Shown: piece after piece, positions 1-5,640 of the stretch
Layout: each line of letters begins with the position of its first letter
Numbering within the stretch: the first letter of the stretch is position 1
Made by a program: the position numbers and the translations under genes
Notes under the pieces: model-generated
What the model was told of the DNA's origin: nothing
Seen by the model: only the letters and a program-made list of their open reading frames with translations
Databases searched by the model: none
DNA from: Paracoccaceae bacterium
GTDB taxonomy: Bacteria > Pseudomonadota > Alphaproteobacteria > Rhodobacterales > Rhodobacteraceae
Assembly (NCBI GenBank): GCA_007134805.1
Contig: SLKB01000208.1
Location: 1 to 8,050 of the forward strand
Direction: 5' to 3'
Length of the DNA: 8,050 nt

Positions 1-61
1 AGACGCTCGCCCTCGCAGACAGCACGGATGGGGAGGACATCGTGCCGTTTCTGCCCTGCTC
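1..61. other. Region left of phaP, no gene recognised
   Basis: This is the stretch directly downstream of the phaP stop codon on the minus strand. I see no convincing reading frame and no terminator hairpin. CTGCCCTGC at 51-59 repeats nine bases of the PhaR-type site at 523-533 but lacks the closing GCAG arm. In Rhodobacteraceae the regulator gene phaR commonly follows phaP, so this may be its leader. That is inferred from synteny only. Confidence 0.4.
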
Positions 62-502
62 TTACTTTGCGGTCGCTTTGGCCGCTTTGGTCGCCGTGTC
101 GGTGGCTTTCTTGACAGCAGCAGAAGCTTCTTCCTGCATGTCCTTGCCAGCAGCCATCAGCAGCTCGACCGTGTCCATCTGCACTTTTTTCGCGATTTCA
201 GCGAAAGCAGCGACATGCTCGGCGGTCATTTCAGCCTGAGCCGACGCGAAATCGGTCATTGCCTTGGTGTAGTCTGCCGGGTCTTCCTTGACGGTCGACA
301 CTTCGCCGACTTTCGCCAATGTCGACTTGGTCCATTTGGTGGACACTTCGGTCGACTTTTCAGCAGCTTCCAGAGCAACCTTGCTCATCTTCTCGGCCAG
401 TGCGGCCTGCGATTTGAACGCGTCCTGCATGGCGCTGGTGTCCATCGGGAATGCGCCCATCATGTCTTTCATCATCTTGGTGTAGTCAACGGTCTTGGTC
501 AT
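62..502 (-). CDS. phaP: Phasin, PHA granule-associated protein PhaP
   Basis: This encodes a 146-residue phasin, a small amphipathic protein that coats cytoplasmic polyhydroxyalkanoate granules and limits their coalescence. The sequence is rich in Ala, Lys, Met and Glu, has no cysteine and a single tryptophan (W57), and is predicted to be almost wholly helical. The tail from about residue 128 to 146 is Lys/Ala/Thr-rich, as in many phasins. The size suits the short alphaproteobacterial phasin family. The ATG at 502 is preferred over an in-frame start at 556 because AGGAG lies 7 bases upstream (510-514) and because the longer start would place the 523-533 operator inside the gene. It follows phaC on the same strand but has its own promoter region at 503-640. 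The TAA stop is at 62-64. Assignment to the phasin family is firm. The precise paralogue is inferred from its position next to phaC. Confidence 0.93.
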   Translation of the reverse strand: MTKTVDYTKMMKDMMGAFPMDTSAMQDAFKSQAALAEKMSKVALEAAEKSTEVSTKWTKSTLAKVGEVSTVKEDPADYTKAMTDFASAQAEMTAEHVAAFAEIAKKVQMDTVELLMAAGKDMQEEASAAVKKATDTATKAAKATAK

Positions 503-522
503 GATCTCTCTCCTTGTGCGAT

Positions 523-533
523 CTGCCCTGCAG
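523..533. promoter_or_regulatory. PhaR-type operator, proximal site
   Basis: The plus strand reads CTGCCCTGCAG, an exact match to CTGC-N3-GCAG, the pattern reported for the PHA-responsive repressor PhaR in Paracoccus and Rhodobacter. It lies 21 bases upstream of the phaP start codon and just before the ribosome binding site, so a bound repressor would sit in the transcribed leader. The match is seen directly; binding is inferred. Confidence 0.6.
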
Positions 534-564
534 CCTGACTGAACTGCCCGCTGCAACTGAACAG

Positions 565-593
565 AATATGCATGCTGCAGCGCAGCATTACAA
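565..593 (-). promoter_or_regulatory. Candidate phaP promoter
   Basis: On the minus strand TTGTAA (588-593) and CATATT (565-570) are separated by exactly 17 bases. Each hexamer matches the sigma-70 consensus at four of six positions. The spacer contains a perfect PhaR-type site (575-585). Transcription would start near 558 and give a leader of roughly 55 bases. An alternative pairing, TTGCTG (612-617) with TGTAAT (587-592), has a spacer of about 19 bases and is less well spaced. Confidence 0.45.
575..585. promoter_or_regulatory. PhaR-type operator, central site
   Basis: CTGCAGCGCAG is an exact CTGC-N3-GCAG match. It is part of a 13-bp direct repeat (CTGCAGCGCAGCA at 575-587 and 604-616) and lies inside the 17-bp spacer of the candidate phaP promoter. 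A repressor bound here would block RNA polymerase directly. In characterised systems PhaR leaves DNA when it binds nascent PHA, which would couple phasin synthesis to polymer accumulation. Binding here is inferred from the motif. Confidence 0.68.
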
Positions 594-603
594 GGGATTT
601 TTT

Positions 604-614
604 CTGCAGCGCAG
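604..614. promoter_or_regulatory. PhaR-type operator, distal site
   Basis: This is the second copy of CTGCAGCGCAG, offset by 29 bp (a little under three helical turns) from the copy at 575-585. It lies about 10 bp upstream of the candidate -35 hexamer of phaP. It is flanked by runs of T and A on the plus strand, which may help DNA bending. The exact repeat with conserved spacing suggests cooperative repressor binding, which is an inference. Confidence 0.65.
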
Positions 615-640
615 CAAAATTTCTGCGCGGCTCGTTAACC

Positions 641-2443
641 CTATGAGATCAGGTCATTTCCCGAAGTGGTCACATAGGTGCCTGGCGCATCGCCAAGGAC
701 CTCATACCCCGAATCACCCGGGACACGTGCGTCGACCATCGCGCCCGAGCGCTTCTTGAGCCACTCTTCCCACCGGCCCCACCAAGAGCCCTCATGGAAC
801 TCGGCGGCCTCGCGCCAGGCATCGGGGTCGTCCTTGGGGGCCTCGCCCGTGTAGTGGCCGTATTTCTTCTTGCTGGGCGGGTTGATGATCCCGGCGATAT
901 GGCCCGATTCCGAGAGGATGAAGGTCTTGTCGCGGCTGCCCATCTTGCCGATGCCGCGAAAGCTCGAGCGCCAGGCGGCGATATGGTCGGTTTCGCAGGC
1001 AATGGCGCAGAGCGGGTGGCGCACATCGCCGATCGAGAGATCCTCGCCGCAGATGCGCATGCTCTCGGAGGCAAAACGATCTCCCTGGCAGAGCTGGCGC
1101 AGATACTGCACACACATCTTGCCGGGCAGATTGGTGCCATCGCCGTTCCAGTAGAGCAGATCGAAGGCGGGCGGCGCCTCGCCCATCATGTAGGAGCGGA
1201 TCGCCGGGCCATAGACCAGGTCATTGGCGCGCAGGAAGGAAAAGGTCCGCGACATGTAATAGCTGCCAAGATAGCCCTTGTCGCCGCATTCCGCCTCGAT
1301 TCCGCCGACGAAATCCTCCTCGAGGAACACGCCCACTTCGCCCTGATCGGAGAAATCGGTGAGCGTGGTGAAGAATGTGGCCGAGCGGACGGATTTGTCC
1401 TTGCGCTTGTTCATCAGCGCAAGGGTGAGCGCGAGAGTCGTTCCGGCGATGCAGTAGCCGATGACATTAACCTGCTTTTCCTCCGTGATGTCGCGGGCGA
1501 CGCGGATAGCCTCAAGATAGCCCTCCTCGACATAGGTATCGAGCGTGACATCGGCATAGGTCTCGTCCGGGTTCACCCAGGAGACGACGAAGAGCGTGTA
1601 GCCTTGATCGACGATCCACTTGATCAGGCTGTTCTGTGCCTTCAGGTCCATGATGTAGAACTTGTTGATCCAGGGCGGGAAGATCATCAGCGGCACGCGA
1701 TGCACTTTCTCGGTGGTGGGCGTGTACTGGATCAACTCGAACATGCGGTTTCGGAAGACCACTTTTCCGGGCGTGGTGGCAAGGTTCTCGCCGACCTTGA
1801 ACGCGTCCTTGTCGGCAAGCGTCACCATGAGATCGCCGCCATTCGCCTCGACATCGCGCACGAGGTTTTCAAGCCCGCGCACAAGGCTCTCGCCCTCGGT
1901 CTCCACGGCCTTCATCAGCGCATCGGGATTGGTGGCGAGGAAGTTGGTCGGTGCCATCATGTCGAGGATCTGCTGAGTGAAGAACTCCAGCCGGCGCTTT
2001 TCGCGCGCGGGCAGAGAGTCGATCGACTGCACGGCATCCTGCATCGCCTCGGTGGCGATCATGTATTGCTGCTTGATGTAGTTGAAATAGGGGTGGCTTT
2101 TCCACAACGGGTGGGCGAAGCGCTTGTCATCGGGGGTGTGATCCTCGGGCGCCTTGAGCTTGCCGCTGCACAGGGCCTCCTGCACCTCGACATTGTGCTT
2201 GAGGGTTTTTCCCCAGTAATCAAGCTGTTGCTCCAGCGCTTTGGACGGATTCTTGAACAGGTCGGTCCAGTAGGCGGTCGCTGCGTGCAGAAACAGCCCC
2301 GAATCGGGGGCCTCCATGCTGGGTCGGGGTGGCTCGCGATGGGCCAGGGCCTCGGTCAGGCGGTGGGTCAGCTCTTCGATCTTGGCCATATTGGCCTTCA
2401 TACGTTCGACTTTTGGGTCAGTTTCATATTCGGAAGTTGTCAT
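641..2443 (-). CDS. phaC: Class I poly(3-hydroxyalkanoate) synthase PhaC
   Basis: This encodes a 600-residue synthase that polymerises (R)-3-hydroxyacyl-CoA, chiefly 3-hydroxybutyryl-CoA, into PHA at the granule surface and releases CoA. The N-terminal part (about 1-230) matches the variable PhaC_N region. The alpha/beta-hydrolase catalytic domain follows, with the lipase-like box G329-Y-C331-I-A-G334 carrying the nucleophile Cys331. Asp486 (in CETDH) and His515 (in SESGH) complete the triad. The length and the absence of a partner phaE or phaR-synthase subunit beside it fit class I. The ATG at 2443 has a G-run (2454-2459) 10 bases upstream, a rather long spacing. Met15 is an alternative start, but the longer N-terminus resembles Rhodobacter PhaC. 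It precedes phaP on the same strand and is divergent from phaZ, leaving a 132-bp shared control region. Confidence 0.97.
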   Translation of the reverse strand: MTTSEYETDPKVERMKANMAKIEELTHRLTEALAHREPPRPSMEAPDSGLFLHAATAYWTDLFKNPSKALEQQLDYWGKTLKHNVEVQEALCSGKLKAPEDHTPDDKRFAHPLWKSHPYFNYIKQQYMIATEAMQDAVQSIDSLPAREKRRLEFFTQQILDMMAPTNFLATNPDALMKAVETEGESLVRGLENLVRDVEANGGDLMVTLADKDAFKVGENLATTPGKVVFRNRMFELIQYTPTTEKVHRVPLMIFPPWINKFYIMDLKAQNSLIKWIVDQGYTLFVVSWVNPDETYADVTLDTYVEEGYLEAIRVARDITEEKQVNVIGYCIAGTTLALTLALMNKRKDKSVRSATFFTTLTDFSDQGEVGVFLEEDFVGGIEAECGDKGYLGSYYMSRTFSFLRANDLVYGPAIRSYMMGEAPPAFDLLYWNGDGTNLPGKMCVQYLRQLCQGDRFASESMRICGEDLSIGDVRHPLCAIACETDHIAAWRSSFRGIGKMGSRDKTFILSESGHIAGIINPPSKKKYGHYTGEAPKDDPDAWREAAEFHEGSWWGRWEEWLKKRSGAMVDARVPGDSGYEVLGDAPGTYVTTSGNDLIS

Positions 2444-2465
2444 GGAAAGAATTCCCCCCTATTCT

Positions 2466-2477
2466 TTGCATGTGCAG
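2466..2477. promoter_or_regulatory. Possible PhaR-type site in the phaC leader
   Basis: TTGCATGTGCAG differs at one position from CTGC-N4-GCAG, the four-base-spacer form of the PhaR pattern. It lies between the candidate phaC -10 box and the phaC start codon. The match is imperfect and short, so this is a suggestion by analogy with the phaP region. Confidence 0.35.
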
Positions 2478-2496
2478 CATTAAACTCTCGTGCGCC

Positions 2497-2525
2497 AGCA
2501 TAACGGTGCATCGCACAGAGGAAAA
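2497..2525 (-). promoter_or_regulatory. Candidate phaC promoter with operator-like spacer
   Basis: On the minus strand TTTTCC (2520-2525) and TATGCT (2497-2502) are 17 bases apart. The -10 box matches four of six consensus positions and the -35 box three. The spacer contains the perfect inverted repeat GTGC-ATC-GCAC (2506-2516), which keeps the TGC-N3-GCA core of the PhaR pattern but changes its outer bases. This repeats the arrangement at phaP. The leader to the ATG at 2443 would be about 47 bases. Confidence 0.35.
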
Positions 2526-2528
2526 GCG

Positions 2529-2544
2529 GCGATTAAACAATCGC
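2529..2544. repeat. Inverted repeat GCGATT-N4-AATCGC upstream of phaZ
   Basis: Two perfect 6-bp arms (2529-2534 and 2539-2544) flank AAAC. The element lies 31 bases before the phaZ start, so it could be a phaZ operator or a small hairpin in the phaZ leader. It resembles but does not match the FNR-type pattern TTGAT-N4-ATCAA. No regulator can be named. Confidence 0.35.
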
Positions 2545-2575
2545 GCCCGAGACAGGGCCGAGGAAAGGGCAACAC

Positions 2576-3886
2576 ATGAAGGGCATGGCGACTTACGATC
2601 TGATCGAGTCGATTCGCAACACCAACGAATGGATGGGCGCTTCGGCGCGCGCCTTCGCGTCATACCCGATCTGGGGCATGGTGCCGAACCCGATGTTCAA
2701 GGTGCTTTCGGCTTGGGGCCGCGTGACCGAGCGCAGCTTCGCGCGCATGGTGATCAAGCCGGACTGGGCGATCTCGTCGATCGTGGGTGAGGACGGGCGC
2801 GATCATATCGTCGAGGAGCTCGTCGAGGTGCCGCGCCCGTTCGGCGATCTGTTGCGCTTCAAGGTGCATGGACGCCCAGCGAAGGAACGCCGGGTGCTGC
2901 TGGTCGCGCCGATGTCGGGGCATTACTCGACGCTCATGCGCTCGACCGTGTCGAGCCTGCTCAGCGATTGCGAAGTCTGGGTGACCGACTGGCACAATGC
3001 GCGCGATATCCCCGTGTCCGAGGGCAAGTTCGATATCGAGGACTACACGCTCTACCTGATGGATTTCATGCGCCATCTGGGGCCGGACACGCATGTGATC
3101 GCAGTCTGTCAGCCAGTGCCGCTGGCGCTTGCCGCAACCGCCTATCTGGCAGAGATCGACCCCGAGGCGCAGCCGCGCACGCTCACGCTGATTGGCGGGC
3201 CGGTCGACCCCGATGCCGCGCCGACCGAGGTTACCGATTTCGGCCGCCGCGTGACGATGGGCCAGCTCGAGCATCTCGCGATCCAGCGGGTGGGCTTCAA
3301 ATATCCGGGCGTGGGCCGGCTGGTCTATCCGGGGCTGATGCAGCTTGGCGGGTTCATCTCGATGAATCTCGAGCGTCACACGCAGGCATTTACCGACAAG
3401 ATAAGTTCCGCTGCGCGCGGCCTCGATGGCGAGCGCGACAGGCACAACCGTTTCTATGACGAATACCTCTCCGTGATGGACATGACCGCGGAATTCTACC
3501 TCTCGACGGTCGAGCGGATCTTCAAGTCCCGCGAAATCGCGCGCAACGCCTTTGTCGTCGATGGCCACAAGGTCGATTTTGCGAAGATCACCAAGGTCGC
3601 GGTCAAGATCGTCGAGGGCGAGAAGGATGATATCAGCGCGCCGGGCCAATGCCTTGCTGCGCTCGATATCCTCACGGGGCTTCCGCCCGAGTTGAAGGCG
3701 AGCCATGTCGAGCCCGGCGCAGGGCATTACGGGATCTTCGCCGGCAAGTCCTGGCGGAACAATATCCGCCCGCTGGTAATGGAATTCATGGACGCCCATA
3801 CGGGTGACCAGCCAGCACCCGCGGCGTCCGAAAGACCCGAGCCACCGCACGGAGCGGGCCTGAAGGTCGCCGCGTCGAACGGCTAG
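2576..3886 (+). CDS. phaZ: Intracellular polyhydroxybutyrate depolymerase PhaZ
   Basis: This encodes a 436-residue intracellular depolymerase that hydrolyses or thiolyses native PHB granules and so remobilises stored carbon. It belongs to the alpha/beta-hydrolase PhaZ family with the PHB_depo_C domain. The nucleophile is Cys178 in VCQP, where extracellular depolymerases use a serine. The acid is probably Asp351 (or Asp352) in EGEKDD, and the base is His384 in GAGHYG. These positions fall close to C183, D355 and H388 of Ralstonia PhaZ. There is no signal peptide, as expected for a cytoplasmic enzyme. The ATG at 2576 has AAGGG six bases upstream (2565-2569); an ATG three codons later is possible but lies too close to that site. 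The last 26 residues or so are a Pro/Ala-rich tail of unclear function. It is divergent from phaC and convergent with the esterase gene at 3929-5467. Confidence 0.95.
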   Translation: MKGMATYDLIESIRNTNEWMGASARAFASYPIWGMVPNPMFKVLSAWGRVTERSFARMVIKPDWAISSIVGEDGRDHIVEELVEVPRPFGDLLRFKVHGRPAKERRVLLVAPMSGHYSTLMRSTVSSLLSDCEVWVTDWHNARDIPVSEGKFDIEDYTLYLMDFMRHLGPDTHVIAVCQPVPLALAATAYLAEIDPEAQPRTLTLIGGPVDPDAAPTEVTDFGRRVTMGQLEHLAIQRVGFKYPGVGRLVYPGLMQLGGFISMNLERHTQAFTDKISSAARGLDGERDRHNRFYDEYLSVMDMTAEFYLSTVERIFKSREIARNAFVVDGHKVDFAKITKVAVKIVEGEKDDISAPGQCLAALDILTGLPPELKASHVEPGAGHYGIFAGKSWRNNIRPLVMEFMDAHTGDQPAPAASERPEPPHGAGLKVAASNG

Positions 3887-3894
3887 CGGTGTTG

Positions 3895-3921
3895 CTGTCG
3901 GGCGCCGCGCGCGCCCGACAG
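3895..3921. terminator. Hairpin between convergent phaZ and esterase genes
   Basis: A perfect 11-bp inverted repeat, CTGTCGGGCGC (3895-3905) and its complement (3911-3921), encloses a 5-base loop of CGCGC. It sits 8 bases after the phaZ stop and 7 bases beyond the esterase stop, so it is well placed to end transcription from both sides. Neither side has a clear T-run, so intrinsic termination may be inefficient or need Rho. Confidence 0.65.
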
Positions 3922-3928
3922 GCGGGGC

Positions 3929-5467
3929 TTATTCCGTGCAGATGAAGCTCTCGGCGTCGCGCCAGCCGCTGTCCGTGCGCAATTCGGCTTTCGCAGGCCA
4001 GGCGCAGGCGGGGCGCGTCCAGTCGGTTGCGCCCTCTGCATCGGTCCGCGTCATCAGGAGGCTTTCGGGCGCAGTGCCGGTCTCGAGCCACTCCTCGAGC
4101 GCGGTGAGCGGGTCGAACCCGGCCGACGTGATCCCCGGCCCCGGCTGAATGCCGCAATGATCCATCCCCGGGATCAGGAAGAGCCGCGTCACTGCATCGA
4201 GATCGGCGCCATGCGTCTTGCGCAGGCGCGTGTAGTAATCAACCGTGTAGCCATGCGGCACGATCGCATCAGCGAGCCCGTGCCAGGTGATCATTCGCCC
4301 CCCGGCCTCGGCGAAGGCTGACAGGTCCGGGGTCGTGGCATTGTAGATCCGGCCCATGAACGCCAGCTCTGGCGGGTCGGCGTCGAAGTCGAAATCGAGC
4401 GAGGTGAAGCCCTCGCCCCGGTCTTCGCGGAAGGCCATGAATTGCAGGAACTGCTGGTTGAAGATGGGCACGAGCGCGCCGCCTCCTGCCTCGAACCCGG
4501 TGAGCCACAGGCCCCAGAACGGCTCGGACCCGAGCGGCACTGTCGCGGGATAAAGTTGCGCGCCTTCGGAATCCACCGCCCCGCGTTCTGTCCAGGCGGT
4601 GAGCGTTTCGATCTGTGCGCCACTCAGACAGGGGGCGTTGGCCCCGGCGTCACAGGCAATGGCAGTCCAGTCCACGGTGCAGGCGTCGGGGTCGGAGAGA
4701 AGCCCGTCTTCCAGCCCGTCGGCGGCGTCGCATTGGGCATAGACGTGCTCGCGGATCAGGCCGACATCGCCCGGCCCGATGATACGCTGGCCGTCCGCGT
4801 CGGTATTGGCCTGCACGACGCTTGCCATCCATGTCGCAACGAGCCCGGTATAGTCGAGTGCGGGCGCCCCGCTCAGGATGCCGTCGAACAGATCGGGGTC
4901 GCGCAGGGCAAGCATGTTGGCCTGCCGCCCGCCTGTTGAGCAGCCCGCAAAGATACGCGGGCTCGGCGCGGCGTCGTAGTATTGCGCGATCACGGTTTGG
5001 CCAAGCTTGGCCGTCTCGCGCACGGCCCGATCGCCCCAGTCGACCTCGGCCAGACGGTTGTGCAGCGCCCAGCGGGCGTCAACCGATGAGGCGCCCCAAT
5101 GCCCGCCATCCATTGTCGCGGCCGCGTAGCCGCGCCGCAGCCCGTGATTCATCGCGTTCACGAAGCCCGGCTCGTCCGACAGAAGCTGGCCGCAGAACCC
5201 GCCGCACCCGGCCATGTAGAACCCGCCATTCCAGTCGTCTGGCAGGCGGATCTCGAAATTGATTGCTGGCCGGATATAGCCGCCCACCGAACAGAAGGCC
5301 GGCAGATCATCACTGGCCGCCACCGGAACGGCCGAGAGCACTGCGACATCGTTCAGCCTGAGATCGGCGAGCGCGCGACAGGCCTCCTCTGCGCTGGCAG
5401 GTGCGGCCAGAAGCAGGCTCAGCGCGGTGCCGCGCCAGAGCCACCTTTGGGGGCGTTGGGGTGTCAT
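3929..5467 (-). CDS. Secreted tannase/feruloyl esterase family protein
   Basis: This encodes a 512-residue serine esterase of the tannase/feruloyl esterase family, which cleaves ester bonds of phenolic acids; fungal tannase, feruloyl esterases and MHETase are relatives. Residues 1-26 form a signal peptide (RW..WR, then a hydrophobic stretch ending APASA before EE), so the mature enzyme should be periplasmic or secreted. The family's CS-D-HC arrangement is complete: Cys176-Ser177 in GCSTGGR, Asp400 in LADAIVP and His437-Cys438 in MDHC, with Cys176-Cys438 expected to form the disulfide. A calcium-loop-like segment (C246 D..DGLEDG..SDPDAC263) lies in the lid domain, about residues 205-395. All twelve cysteines could pair in the oxidising periplasm. 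The ATG at 5467 is chosen because it begins the signal peptide and has GGAGG 8 bases upstream; the frame stays open to 5626, but that extension has no such support. The natural substrate cannot be told from sequence. Confidence 0.9.
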   Translation of the reverse strand: MTPQRPQRWLWRGTALSLLLAAPASAEEACRALADLRLNDVAVLSAVPVAASDDLPAFCSVGGYIRPAINFEIRLPDDWNGGFYMAGCGGFCGQLLSDEPGFVNAMNHGLRRGYAAATMDGGHWGASSVDARWALHNRLAEVDWGDRAVRETAKLGQTVIAQYYDAAPSPRIFAGCSTGGRQANMLALRDPDLFDGILSGAPALDYTGLVATWMASVVQANTDADGQRIIGPGDVGLIREHVYAQCDAADGLEDGLLSDPDACTVDWTAIACDAGANAPCLSGAQIETLTAWTERGAVDSEGAQLYPATVPLGSEPFWGLWLTGFEAGGGALVPIFNQQFLQFMAFREDRGEGFTSLDFDFDADPPELAFMGRIYNATTPDLSAFAEAGGRMITWHGLADAIVPHGYTVDYYTRLRKTHGADLDAVTRLFLIPGMDHCGIQPGPGITSAGFDPLTALEEWLETGTAPESLLMTRTDAEGATDWTRPACAWPAKAELRTDSGWRDAESFICTE

Positions 5468-5475
5468 CTTTCTCT

Positions 5476-5481
5476 CCTCCC
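5476..5481 (-). promoter_or_regulatory. Ribosome binding site fixing the esterase start
   Basis: The minus strand reads GGGAGG, ending 8 bases before the ATG at 5467. It is the strongest Shine-Dalgarno match near the 5' end of this reading frame and decides against the in-frame start at 5626. Confidence 0.75.
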
Positions 5482-5607
5482 TGATGATCCGGTGCGGGCA
5501 GAGTAGGATGCGGGGGGTGAAACACAATGGCAAAGTGCCGGGCCCCCAGCCAGTGCAGAAAACCTGCAGGCGGACTTTCATTTCCTCTGGCGGCGGGCTA
5601 GATCGAT

Positions 5608-5617
5608 CGTGATCACG
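5608..5617. repeat. Palindrome CGTGATCACG between esterase and pmbA
   Basis: This perfect 10-bp palindrome lies in the 173-bp divergent region between the esterase and pmbA starts, 23 bases before pmbA. It is preceded by GATCGATC (5601-5608), giving three GATC motifs within 14 bases. It could be an operator for either gene. I could not find a convincing sigma-70 promoter for either gene here, so its role is open. Confidence 0.35.
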
Positions 5618-5640
5618 CTGTTTCATTCTGGGATTTCTGC

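Noticed and set aside
1..40. ATG at 40 on the minus strand considered as the phaR start
   Set aside because: There is no ribosome binding site before it, and the 13 visible codons do not resemble a PhaR N-terminus.
503..556. N-terminal extension of phaP to an ATG at 556
   Set aside because: The ATG at 502 has a strong AGGAG at good spacing, and the extension covers the operator at 523-533 with no phasin-like sequence.
794..2503. Open frame of 569 codons on the plus strand
   Set aside because: It lies antisense to phaC, whose catalytic motifs are intact. Long antisense frames are expected from GC-rich third-position bias, and the translation shows no recognisable domain.
2660..3850. Open frame of 396 codons on the minus strand
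   Set aside because: It is antisense to phaZ, is rich in Arg, His and Asp and has no family resemblance, as expected for a shadow of a GC-rich gene.
5554..5570. TGCAG repeats (GTGCAG...CTGCAG) upstream of the esterase, considered as another PhaR site
   Set aside because: The arms are not spaced by 3 or 4 bases as in CTGC-N3/4-GCAG, so the resemblance is only to TGC content.
5468..5626. N-terminal extension of the esterase to an ATG at 5626
   Set aside because: The extension would bury the signal peptide about 53 residues inside the protein and lacks a ribosome binding site as good as the one before 5467.
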